In this document: one piece after another, positions 30,927-39,473 of the stretch | Layout: each line of letters opens with the position of its first letter | Position numbering within the stretch: position 1 is the stretch's first letter | Notes under the pieces: generated by a model | What the model saw: only the letters and a program-made list of their open reading frames with translations | What the model was told of the DNA's origin: nothing | Databases searched by the model: none | DNA from: an uncultured Lachnospiraceae bacterium | GTDB lineage: Bacteria; Bacillota; Clostridia; Lachnospirales; Lachnospiraceae | Reading direction: 5' to 3' | Assembly (NCBI GenBank): GCA_949949005.1 | Contig: CATLHM010000005.1 | Span: forward strand, 62,001-126,000 | Length of the DNA stretch: 64,000 bases | Translations under genes and position numbers: made by a program

Positions 30927-32063
30927 TTACTGTTCTTCCTTTCGTTCCAGTTCCTGAATAAAGGCCGTCAGTTCTTTTGCCATCTTTTCGTGTCTGCGGA
31001 TAGAAGGATGGAAACAGGCTCCTACATCAGCTCCCATCATCAACATCTTTGTGAATTTAAAGCAGAAAATATTTTCATCCTTCTTTTCCCTTCGGAAGCG
31101 CTCCGCCGCATGGAGAATTCTGTCATACAGGTAAAAATCAATACATCCCAGAGTGCAGATCAGCTTAGGCCCATAACCGTTATACTTCCTGATCATTTCG
31201 AGGAAATGATAGTAGTCCTCCTCAAACTTTTCTTCCGCCCTCTGAATATCCCCGCTCAACCCTACCTGGGTGGAGTCGTTGGTTCCCAGATTCAGCACAA
31301 TATAATCCGGCACATGTCCGGCAAAATCCCAGACTTCGTACTGCGCCTTTTCCTCTCCCCTCTTTCGGGCAAGCTTATCCTGAAGGATGCGGTTCGTATA
31401 GGGATAAATTTCATTCATGGCATAGGGCCCCGGGAAATCACCCGTCTTGGCTACCGTAATCCCTGATACGCTGACAAAGTCCGCATCCATTTCAAGCTTC
31501 CGGACCGTCAGGGCGGCATAGGTCATCCAGCCGTTTTCCTCCCCGGAGTAAAAATCCCGGTTGCCCTCATTGGTATCATTTCCAAAACCACAGGTGATGG
31601 AATCTCCAATGTACTCGATCCGTTTAGCCGCCTTTGGGGCGGGCCAGACCTTTCCCTCCATCTTCAACTGAGAGATTCCGACGGCTGAACGGAAACATTC
31701 CGTCAGCTTCACGATGCGGATCCTGTGCGTCTCTTCCTTATCGCTCTCAAAAATAACCGCAGTCAGCTCTTCCCTGTCCAAAGGAAACTTATGGTACGGC
31801 GTTTCGCCTCCGTCCAGAAAAACGGCAATCCACGGCCAGTCTTCCTCCTCCTTGGTCTGGGTGGTTCCGGGTGTCTCTCCCGGGATCTGTCTGACTACCA
31901 TTTCGGGCATCACACGAAAGCGGGCCATCAGGCAGCTTCCCTGGAACTGAAACTCCATCCCTGCGCATGTCCAGTCAAAATAAAGGGTATCCTCTTTATC
32001 CATATAGGTTCTTCCGCACAGCTTTACATGTTCTCTGATCTTTCGCCCATACATTGTTTCCAT
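30927..32063 (-). CDS. SGNH/GDSL esterase, CE2-like
   Basis: About 378 residues. An N-terminal beta-sandwich domain of about 130 residues precedes an SGNH hydrolase domain with Ser in IEYIGDSITCGFGN (about residue 151), NLGTNDS (about 263) and the C-terminal His in ACFHPS (about 351). The two-domain order matches carbohydrate esterase family 2 acetyl-xylan/manno-oligosaccharide deacetylases. ATG at 32063 follows GGAGAGG at eight bases. No signal sequence, so deacetylation would occur in the cytoplasm. Sits in a run of four other hydrolases. Confidence 0.88.
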   Translation of the reverse strand: METMYGRKIREHVKLCGRTYMDKEDTLYFDWTCAGMEFQFQGSCLMARFRVMPEMVVRQIPGETPGTTQTKEEEDWPWIAVFLDGGETPYHKFPLDREELTAVIFESDKEETHRIRIVKLTECFRSAVGISQLKMEGKVWPAPKAAKRIEYIGDSITCGFGNDTNEGNRDFYSGEENGWMTYAALTVRKLEMDADFVSVSGITVAKTGDFPGPYAMNEIYPYTNRILQDKLARKRGEEKAQYEVWDFAGHVPDYIVLNLGTNDSTQVGLSGDIQRAEEKFEEDYYHFLEMIRKYNGYGPKLICTLGCIDFYLYDRILHAAERFRREKKDENIFCFKFTKMLMMGADVGACFHPSIRRHEKMAKELTAFIQELERKEEQ

Positions 32064-32114
32064 CCGATTCACCTCTCCTCTCCTTCTTTGGACTCTCATC
32101 CTGTCCTTTGAAGA

Positions 32115-33071
32115 TCAGAATCCCATATCCTCAAGCCACTCTCTGCACAGCTCTCCCCAGTGGGTCACGTGGGGAATATCCATTGCCAGATCGTTTCTCC
32201 CGTCCGCCATGGCAAGTCCGTGTACCCCCGGTTGGAATATGTGAAGCTCATAGGGCACTCCCGCATCCTGCAACGCTTTTGCAAGACACATACCATGCCT
32301 TCCGTCGTCGCTCATGGTCTGCCAGATAAACATGGGAGGCGTATCATACGTCACATTCTTCTCGATGGCCAGATACATCCTGTCCTTATGGTTCTCTCCC
32401 ATCAGAGGATCTCCTTTCATGCCAAAGGGCGCAGGAAAGGACACTCCGCTCATAGCGCCATAGCCCACCACCACAGCGTCAACTGCGCAGGAAAATCTCT
32501 CGGTCACATCCTCATTCTCCGGCCGTCCGTTATCCGGGTGGGTGGCACAGTTTCCGGCCAGCATACCTCCGGCCGAAAATCCCATCACGGCAATCTTCTC
32601 TCCCAGATTCCATTCCTTGGCCTTGCTTCGGATGATGCGGATGCTGCGCTGCATGTCGGCAATGGCGTCAAATCTGGTATAGGGCAGCAGCCGATAGCAT
32701 AAAATCGCCACATTAAAGCCTGCTTTCCAGAAATAATGAGCCACATTCACACCCTCCGAACCGGTCCGCCAGGAAAATCCGCCGCCGTGGGCCACGATAA
32801 TTGTCCCCCTTACCTGTTCCTCCTCTGTAGGCACAAAGACAAAATAGGGATTTTCCTGCAAAGGCGTCTTTTCCGGATCAAATCCCGGCGCTCCCTGTTC
32901 CCAAAGATACGTCTTGTGGAAAGGCGCAAGGGCCTTGTTCCACACCTTCAGATTTCCCTCCACATCCAGATTTCCGTCCGCCTTGCGGTGATGCTCGATC
33001 GGGAAAATCGCCGCATTTTCCTGCACAGCCTTCTCCAATAATTCTCCATTTTTTCTGTAAAGTTCCATCAT
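32115..33071 (-). CDS. Alpha/beta hydrolase-3 type esterase
   Basis: 318 residues. Oxyanion-hole HGGGFSWRTG (about 96-105), nucleophile GFSAGGMLAG (about 171), acid near MFIWQTMSDDGRH and His in QPGVHGLAMAD (about 284). This is the acetyl-esterase/BD-FAE-like group (COG0657). ATG at 33071 with AGGAGG at six bases. Probable role: removal of acetyl or other acyl groups from sugars brought in by the lplABC system upstream. Gap to the next gene is about 50 bases. Confidence 0.88.
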   Translation of the reverse strand: MMELYRKNGELLEKAVQENAAIFPIEHHRKADGNLDVEGNLKVWNKALAPFHKTYLWEQGAPGFDPEKTPLQENPYFVFVPTEEEQVRGTIIVAHGGGFSWRTGSEGVNVAHYFWKAGFNVAILCYRLLPYTRFDAIADMQRSIRIIRSKAKEWNLGEKIAVMGFSAGGMLAGNCATHPDNGRPENEDVTERFSCAVDAVVVGYGAMSGVSFPAPFGMKGDPLMGENHKDRMYLAIEKNVTYDTPPMFIWQTMSDDGRHGMCLAKALQDAGVPYELHIFQPGVHGLAMADGRNDLAMDIPHVTHWGELCREWLEDMGF

Positions 33072-33112
33072 TAAAATCCTCCTTACTTTTTCGTTTTAAC
33101 TGAACACGAAAT

Positions 33113-34492
33113 TTAAGCCGCCGATATTTTTTTAATCCACTTCCCGCTTCGAAGCCGCGCCACACACCAGAGTGCCTTTGCTACCTGATCAATCTTTAAG
33201 AAAAAGTAAATCCAGAAAGCGGGCATATGGAGTACGAACCCTGCCAGGACTCCCAACGGAATCGACAGTACCCACAAAAAAATATTGTCTGTCACCATAA
33301 GGATCTTGGTATCGCCGCCTCCCCGCAGGGTTCCTTTGGTCATAATACTGTTGGTAGCCTGGAACAAAATAATAAAACTGATTGCCCCCATGAGCTGCTT
33401 TGCAATCCGGGCCGTTTCCTCAGATACATTATAAGCTTTGATCATAGGCCCACTGATCAGCATAATTACACAGGACGCGAAAATTCCGAAGGCGATTCCT
33501 AGCCCCAATAACGCATAGCCCTGTCTCTGGGCTTTTTCCCGGTTTCCCTCTCCCAGCGCATAGCCTGTTACGATTGCCGCTGCCTGGGCCATACCCTGGG
33601 TCAGCACGGAGCTGAGCTGCTGGGTCATTGTGGTCACCGCATTGGCAGCCACAAAGCTTTCTCCCTGCCTCCCGATCACCATAGCCACCGCGTTATTTCC
33701 CAGCATAAAGATGATATCGCTGACAAGCACCGGCATGCTGATGCGCAGGTACTCTTTCCAGAGCGCCCCCGTTTTCATGAACAAATGATAGAGCCGAAAA
33801 CCAATCGTCTCATCCTTAAGTAAAAGATAGCCGCAGATCACCATAAGCTCAAACAGCCGTGCGATCAGCGTGCCCACCGCCGCTCCGGCCACCTCCATTC
33901 TGGGCATCCCCCATTTCCCAAAGATAAACAGGTAATTTGCCCCCACATTGATAAAGAAAGCCGCAATTGAGGTAAAAAGCGGAATCTGTACCTTCCCCAC
34001 TGAGCGAAGCATCAGCGTGCAGGTCAGCGACAGTCCCAGCAAAAAATAGGTTATAACAGACCATCTCAAATAAATCTCCCCCTGGGTAATTATGTGTTCA
34101 TCCGGGGTGTATATACACATAATGCCTGCCGGTACGAGAGCCGTCGCCACGCAGAACGCCGTGGCAATTCCCAGGCAGAGCCGGAGCATGATGGCAAGGG
34201 TCTTACGGATCGCCTCCGGCTCTTTCATGCCATAATACCGGGATACCAGTACGGAAGCACCCATGCCGATTCCCATGCAGCATCCCTGAAAAACCATGAT
34301 AAACTGATTAGCCAGGGAGACGGCGGATAGCTCTGTCTCCCCCAGGGCGCTGATCATCAGGGTATCCATCATGTTCACCCCGGTGGTAATCAGGCTTTGC
34401 AACGCAATGGGAATTGCAATTTGGGCCACTAATCTGTAAAAAGCAGGTTCCTTAATAAACAGCGTCCCTGTTACCTTTTTAATATATCTCAT
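33113..34492 (-). CDS. MATE-family efflux transporter
   Basis: About 459 residues with twelve membrane segments in two similar halves. PIALQSLITTGVNMMDTLMI at the start and VSDIIFMLGNNAVAMVIGRQGESFVAANAV in the middle (read in parts) are the duplicated MATE patterns. ATG at 34492; ribosome site GAAGG is ten bases upstream. Exports cationic or small organic compounds using Na+ or H+. Its place inside a hydrolase run suggests removal of an aglycone or released acid, but this is inference. Confidence 0.9.
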   Translation of the reverse strand: MRYIKKVTGTLFIKEPAFYRLVAQIAIPIALQSLITTGVNMMDTLMISALGETELSAVSLANQFIMVFQGCCMGIGMGASVLVSRYYGMKEPEAIRKTLAIMLRLCLGIATAFCVATALVPAGIMCIYTPDEHIITQGEIYLRWSVITYFLLGLSLTCTLMLRSVGKVQIPLFTSIAAFFINVGANYLFIFGKWGMPRMEVAGAAVGTLIARLFELMVICGYLLLKDETIGFRLYHLFMKTGALWKEYLRISMPVLVSDIIFMLGNNAVAMVIGRQGESFVAANAVTTMTQQLSSVLTQGMAQAAAIVTGYALGEGNREKAQRQGYALLGLGIAFGIFASCVIMLISGPMIKAYNVSEETARIAKQLMGAISFIILFQATNSIMTKGTLRGGGDTKILMVTDNIFLWVLSIPLGVLAGFVLHMPAFWIYFFLKIDQVAKALWCVARLRSGKWIKKISAA

Positions 34493-34540
34493 CTTTTCAC
34501 AACCTTCAACACTCCTGTTTCCAACCACCGCTGTAGCTAC

Positions 34541-35740
34541 CTACTCCCTGTAAATGCTTTCTCCTGTTTTCACGTCCCGGGAAAAATGTTCAAAAAAACC
34601 GTACATCTGGCGGATCATCTCCGGCGTAGGCCAGTGCGGCATATTCATCTCGCACATGATTCTGACACGCACAATCCCATCCTCGCTCCTTAGATCCCCA
34701 ATATAATTGGTGATCCCGTCTGCTATCACGGTATGGATACAATCGGCGGGAAGAGGAAGTCCCAAATTCTTTTCCGCTTCGGAAAGCCCCTCTTTCTCCT
34801 TCATGGCAAATACTTCCTCCGGATCCAACTCCTGCGCATGGTTTACCCTGGCCCAGGAGTTGATCCCCTTTATCATTTCCTCCGCAAAGGAATTTCCCTC
34901 TCTGTCCCTGGCGTTCCAAATCGGGAATCTTCCGCCGTCCAGATTCCCGGAGGCCGTAAACACCGGCATATAGGTATTCATAGCCAGCGCCCTGGGTACT
35001 CCGTCAAAGGGGGGCTGGGGTTCCGGGCCAATTGCTTTTTCACAGAAATTATTGCTGATGGGCGCCCCGCAGGGACCTACGGCCGCATAGACCTCCGGGC
35101 GCTTATTGCCCAGCGTCCCCGACATATATCCGCCATACGAAAACCCCGTGGCATAGATCCTTCTCTCATCCACAGGATAAAGCTTCCTGGCCTGTTCCAG
35201 GACTTCGTCTACCAGATCGTCCAATTCCAGGGCAGGCACGATCACAATCCATTCCCGCCTTGCCGCCTCCTGGACGAATCCCCACCCATCTATGATGCTG
35301 ATGGGATTAAAACCCCCATGCAGCACCACCACCGTGGGATACTTCCGCTCTTTATTCTCCGGGGCAAAAGCCGACACCGGTACAAAAGAATTCCACATCT
35401 TATACCGGTTCTGCACCCCTTCCATGGGGCTGTGGGGATCCTCCCAATAGTAGCCCGTCTTTTGTCCATATTCCGTCCAGCTCATCACATCATCCCTGCC
35501 GTGAGCTTCCTTCACCATGCCGCGCTTCGCCCAATAGGCCAGCACCTCTGGGCTGAAATCATCGAATTTGTCCAGAATGGGCTCCATCATTTCTTCCACT
35601 GCTTCCAGAAATCCCTGATCTTTCAATGCCTGCAAATCCACCTGGGGACTATAGGTGACATACAGATCCCTGATCTTATCTATTTTTCCGGCATCATTCA
35701 TCACAAATTGCCGTTCCAGTATCTTCTCATATTTGTCCAT
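34541..35740 (-). CDS. Alpha/beta hydrolase, PHB-depolymerase/peptidase-like esterase
   Basis: 399 residues. An N-terminal helical extension of about 120 residues precedes the hydrolase core: VVVLHGGFNP (about 138-147), nucleophile GFSYGGYMSG (about 199), and a late histidine region around MPHWPTPEMIRQMYGFFEHF. No signal peptide. Start ATG 35740 with AGGAGG at eight bases, three bases past the preceding stop. Exact substrate not inferable; feruloyl- or acyl-sugar esterases share this look. Confidence 0.82.
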   Translation of the reverse strand: MDKYEKILERQFVMNDAGKIDKIRDLYVTYSPQVDLQALKDQGFLEAVEEMMEPILDKFDDFSPEVLAYWAKRGMVKEAHGRDDVMSWTEYGQKTGYYWEDPHSPMEGVQNRYKMWNSFVPVSAFAPENKERKYPTVVVLHGGFNPISIIDGWGFVQEAARREWIVIVPALELDDLVDEVLEQARKLYPVDERRIYATGFSYGGYMSGTLGNKRPEVYAAVGPCGAPISNNFCEKAIGPEPQPPFDGVPRALAMNTYMPVFTASGNLDGGRFPIWNARDREGNSFAEEMIKGINSWARVNHAQELDPEEVFAMKEKEGLSEAEKNLGLPLPADCIHTVIADGITNYIGDLRSEDGIVRVRIMCEMNMPHWPTPEMIRQMYGFFEHFSRDVKTGESIYRE

Positions 35741-35743
35741 CCC

Positions 35744-37342
35744 TCATGCCTCCTTTGACAATTCCGCCTGGATTACCTGCTCTGTGGGCTCCCCAAAGGC
35801 CATATTGACCTTCTCCTTCACCAATACCTTTTCCCCTTCAAAGGTAAAGGTCATCACTCTCTCCCGGCAAGTCTCCACAAAACGTGTCCTGACCTCCAGC
35901 ACATGCTCCGCCGTCCATGCACCGCTCATAAGCCCCTGCACCACGGCACCGCCCTCCAGCACATTCCATCTCCTGGAACCGTCCATGGCGATCACTGCCT
36001 TCTCATCCGACTTTTGGGTCTTCCACTTCATAGTGACGCTGTCACAGCAAAACTCGAAGGAAAATGACTGCACCGGTTCCGGCAGCTCCATTCCTGCCAT
36101 ATGATGGGCCATCCCCACGTCTCCCATGTACAGAGTTCCTTCCTTCACCAGCCATTCTCTGTTCTGAATCTGGGAAATCACCGGACTATAGGGGGCATAG
36201 GCAGGACCTGGCAGGGCCAGGCATTTCATCCTCTTTGCCAGTCTCTGGGCCGCCGGGCTTCTCTCCGCCTGACTTTTCTCCACTTGATTTTTCTCCTGAC
36301 TTTTCTCCGCCTGATTTCTTTCCGACTGACTTCCCTCCATCTGACTTCCCTCTTCAACATCATGCCCTGCATGGGCTTTGATTCTGTCAAGAAATTCCCA
36401 CATGGTGTCTAACGTGGACTGTGCCCAATGCGCCCCTGCGGCATTCTCCGTAATGGCAATGATCATATCCATGTCCGGTACCACAATGGTAAACTGCCCC
36501 ATCGCGCCGTCCGCACGGTACACCCCTTTGGGCCTGCACATCCAGATCTGATAACCATATCCCACAAAATTGTCCTTGGCGGGCGGATTTTTGCTCTCCT
36601 CGCTGGCCGACTCATTCTGAAGTGTGGTAGCCCTCTGAACAAAATCTTCGGCAAGGATTCTCTCCCCTTCCCATACGCCTCCATCCGCATAAAGCTTCAT
36701 CAGGCGCAGGTTATCCTCGGTGGTGGCGAAAAGACCTCCGCCTCCCACCTCGCACCCATCCGGCATTTTCATCCATACATGATTGTCAGAAAAAATTCCG
36801 ATCTTGTCATAAAGCCTTGTCTTTAAATATTCGTGCATTCCCATTCCCGTCTTTTTGACTACGATAGCCGCCAGAAGGGAGGAACCTACGCTATTATACA
36901 TATAAGTAGTTCCCGGTTTGTGGACAACCGGTGTATGTAAAAAATCTCTGATCCAGTTCTTACTTGCCCCAGGCATCTCATCCATACCGCAGCCCATGCA
37001 CAACACATGATGTACTGTCAGCTCTTTTAAATATTCCGATGGATGCTCCGGCGCTTCCTCCGGGAAAATATCAATGATTCTCTCATCCAGCCCAACCAGC
37101 CCTTCCGTATAGGCAATTCCCACCGCCGTAGCCGCGTAGGTCTTGGAGTGGGACTGCAGCCCGTGCCGTATTCCCGGTGCATAAGGGCTCCACCAGCCTT
37201 CCGCGCATATCTTTCCATGACGCATAATCATCAGGCCGTGGGGCTCCGTAAATCCACTTTCCAGCCGGTCAAGCAGCCATTCCATATCCTCCGACATAAT
37301 TCCTACGCTTTCCGGCGTTACCCGTTCAAATTCTTTTCTCAT
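35744..37342 (-). CDS. Serine hydrolase of the beta-lactamase/esterase superfamily
   Basis: 532 residues. SxxK is present as SHSK (Ser about 64, Lys about 67) and the second motif as TTYMYNS (about 145-151), so it is a class-C-like serine hydrolase or esterase. After the catalytic domain (to about 330) there is a 45-residue linker of six-residue Ser/Gln/Glu/Lys repeats and then a separate beta-rich domain of about 150 residues. No signal peptide. First gene of the locus B hydrolase run; a -10 box with TG extension is at 37378-37386. Probably removes an ester or amide decoration. Confidence 0.85.
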   Translation of the reverse strand: MRKEFERVTPESVGIMSEDMEWLLDRLESGFTEPHGLMIMRHGKICAEGWWSPYAPGIRHGLQSHSKTYAATAVGIAYTEGLVGLDERIIDIFPEEAPEHPSEYLKELTVHHVLCMGCGMDEMPGASKNWIRDFLHTPVVHKPGTTYMYNSVGSSLLAAIVVKKTGMGMHEYLKTRLYDKIGIFSDNHVWMKMPDGCEVGGGGLFATTEDNLRLMKLYADGGVWEGERILAEDFVQRATTLQNESASEESKNPPAKDNFVGYGYQIWMCRPKGVYRADGAMGQFTIVVPDMDMIIAITENAAGAHWAQSTLDTMWEFLDRIKAHAGHDVEEGSQMEGSQSERNQAEKSQEKNQVEKSQAERSPAAQRLAKRMKCLALPGPAYAPYSPVISQIQNREWLVKEGTLYMGDVGMAHHMAGMELPEPVQSFSFEFCCDSVTMKWKTQKSDEKAVIAMDGSRRWNVLEGGAVVQGLMSGAWTAEHVLEVRTRFVETCRERVMTFTFEGEKVLVKEKVNMAFGEPTEQVIQAELSKEA

Positions 37343-37377
37343 TTTTTTCTCTCTCCTTCTTCTGTTTTCTTATTTTT

Positions 37378-37386
37378 ATTATAGCA
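37378..37386 (-). promoter_or_regulatory. Extended -10 promoter of hydrolase operon
   Basis: TGCTATAAT on the minus strand, 36 bases before the ATG of the serine hydrolase. No good -35 box. Confidence 0.45.
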
Positions 37387-37450
37387 ATCTCTGGCAGGGA
37401 TTAATTTTAAATATGTCTGATTTTGTTTCAAATAAATAAAAAGCTATGGT

Positions 37451-37497
37451 AAAAAAGGAGCCGTCGCACCATTCTCTACTTCTGATGCGACAGCTCC
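37451..37497 (-). terminator. Terminator of locus B transport operon
   Basis: GGAGC.GTCGCA/TGCGAC.GCTCC arms (12 positions) followed by TTTTTT on the minus strand; separates transporter and hydrolase transcripts. Confidence 0.85.
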
Positions 37498-37540
37498 CGT
37501 CCGGAATCTGACTCTGTTATTAACTCCCCCTGATAAGCGC

Positions 37541-38440
37541 CTATCCTTTCACGCCTCCGATGACCACGCCTTTCACCAACTGTCCCTGGATAAAAGGGAA
37601 AATAATCAAAACCGGGAGCACTGCGATCATGGCAATGGCCATTCTCACACCCACGCTGGGCAGGTTCATGCCCGCAAGATTCGCCCCTTCCGTCAGGGTG
37701 GACTGTTGGGTCAGCAATTGAATATTATTCATCAGGTTATTCAGATAAACATTGATGCTGTAAAGCTTGGGATTGCTGATATAGTAAAGGCCGTTCGTCC
37801 AGTCATTCCAATAGGCAATGCCTGCAAACAGGGCAATGGTAATCATAACCGGCTTGGAGAGCGGAACCAGAACCTTTGTATAGATCTGCATTTCCGTTGC
37901 CCCGTCAATCCGGGCGGCCTCCAAAATAGAATCCGGAATACTGGCCGTGTAATAATTTCTCACCATCAGCACATTCATGCCCCCCATGAGATAGTTGGGC
38001 AAGAGCAGGGCCCAGATGGTATCTTTGATATGGAAGGTCCGGGTCCAGATAATATAAGACGCCGTCATACCTCCGTTGAACAACATGGTAAAAAATACCA
38101 CAAAGGCAAAGACATTTCTCCACTTAAAATCCTTCCGGGAGAGAGGATAGCCAAACAGGGAAGTAATAATCACATTGACTGCCGTGCCTGCAAAGGTTAC
38201 CAGAATCGAGATCATATACGCCCTGAAAATCGTCTCTCTCTTGGCCCAGAGATATTTATAGGTGTCAAAGGAAAATGCGCTGGGCCAAAACTTATATCCC
38301 TCCCTGACCAATGCCTGTTCCTCCGTAACCGAAGCTGCCAGCATAAGCAGAAACGGAGTGATACAGATCGCCGTAAATACTAATAGAATCGTCAGGCATA
38401 TGTACCTGAATCTTTTTTCACTGTTCATTCTCTTCTTCAT
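37541..38440 (-). CDS. Carbohydrate ABC permease (LplC/YtcP-type)
   Basis: 299 residues, six membrane segments, EAA loop EAARIDGATEMQIYTKVLVP (about 193-212) and the C-terminal LVKGVVIGGVKG characteristic of this group. ATG 38440 with GGGGGAAGG upstream, 11 bases after its partner permease. Paralogous to 23359-24282 of locus A. Confidence 0.92.
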   Translation of the reverse strand: MKKRMNSEKRFRYICLTILLVFTAICITPFLLMLAASVTEEQALVREGYKFWPSAFSFDTYKYLWAKRETIFRAYMISILVTFAGTAVNVIITSLFGYPLSRKDFKWRNVFAFVVFFTMLFNGGMTASYIIWTRTFHIKDTIWALLLPNYLMGGMNVLMVRNYYTASIPDSILEAARIDGATEMQIYTKVLVPLSKPVMITIALFAGIAYWNDWTNGLYYISNPKLYSINVYLNNLMNNIQLLTQQSTLTEGANLAGMNLPSVGVRMAIAMIAVLPVLIIFPFIQGQLVKGVVIGGVKG

Positions 38441-38451
38441 ATGCCTTCCCC

Positions 38452-39375
38452 CTAAAACAGCGCGCTGTCGCTGTCAATCCTTCGCACAATCAGATTGGAT
38501 ATCATTACCAGGACAAATCCCAGAATTGCCTGGAACACGCTGGCGGCGGACGACATGCTCACATCGTTGCGCTCCATCAACGCCCGGTATACATAAGTAT
38601 CAATGGTCTGCGTAGTCTCATAAAGCATACCGGAATTCATGGGCACCTGTAAAAACAGACCAAAATCGGAGTTAAAAATCCGCCCTATGGACATAAGCAG
38701 CATCAAAATAATCATGGGGCGGATAATCGGCAGGGTGATCTGAAACACCTGCTGCATCTTGGACGCGCCGTCCAGCCTTGCCGCTTCATAGAGGCTTTTG
38801 TCGATACCTGATATGGACGCTATGTAAATAATGGCTCCATATCCCGCGCTTTTCCAGAAATTCACGATGATCAGAATCGCGGGCCAGTATTTGGACTCCT
38901 TATACCAGCTAATCCCCTCGCCTCCTAAAATGGTATTGTTTACAAATCCGTCTGATCCCAGAAAGGCATAGACCAGATAGGCCACGATGATAATGGACAC
39001 CATGTTGGGGAAGCAGATGGCCGGCTGTATGAATTTTGCAATCTTCATTTTGCTGATCTCTGTCATCATGACCGCGATGGCCAGAGACAGAACCAGCCCG
39101 CCAAAGATGAATACCACATTGTAACACAGGGTATTGCGTATCATGATAAAGGCATCCTTGGTCTTAAACAGGTACTCAAAATTCTGAAAGCCGCACCACT
39201 CGCTGGCTAAGATTCCCTTCCTGAAGTCCAGGTTTTTAAAGGCGATGGTAATACCAAACATGGGCAGATAATTATTCACCACCAGATAGATCAGCCCCGG
39301 CACCATCATCAGGAGCAGGGGCACATAGCTTACTCTCTTACTTTTCTTTTTCTTCTCTGCAATCGCGCTAGCCAT
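38452..39375 (-). CDS. Carbohydrate ABC permease (LplB/YteP-type)
   Basis: 307 residues, six membrane segments, EAA loop YEAARLDGASKMQQVFQITL (about 195-214), C-terminus VRRIDSDSALF. ATG 39375 with GAGAGG upstream. A strong hairpin (39396-39444) separates it from the solute-binding protein gene. Confidence 0.92.
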   Translation of the reverse strand: MASAIAEKKKKSKRVSYVPLLLMMVPGLIYLVVNNYLPMFGITIAFKNLDFRKGILASEWCGFQNFEYLFKTKDAFIMIRNTLCYNVVFIFGGLVLSLAIAVMMTEISKMKIAKFIQPAICFPNMVSIIIVAYLVYAFLGSDGFVNNTILGGEGISWYKESKYWPAILIIVNFWKSAGYGAIIYIASISGIDKSLYEAARLDGASKMQQVFQITLPIIRPMIILMLLMSIGRIFNSDFGLFLQVPMNSGMLYETTQTIDTYVYRALMERNDVSMSSAASVFQAILGFVLVMISNLIVRRIDSDSALF

Positions 39376-39395
39376 ACTCTCAACCTCTCTATGGC

Positions 39396-39444
39396 GGAAC
39401 TGCCGCCTGGAAGGACTAAGGCCCTGTCCTTCACGCGGCAGTCC
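39396..39444 (-). promoter_or_regulatory. Intercistronic stem-loop after solute-binding protein gene
   Basis: Outer arms GGACTGCCGC/GCGGCAGTTCC and inner arms GAAGGAC/GTCCTTC give about 17 base pairs, with no T-run. Position between a highly needed binding protein and its permeases suggests 3' protection of the upstream message. Confidence 0.6.
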
Positions 39445-39473
39445 CTGCTTTTCCTATGGTTTTACTTCTGGTT

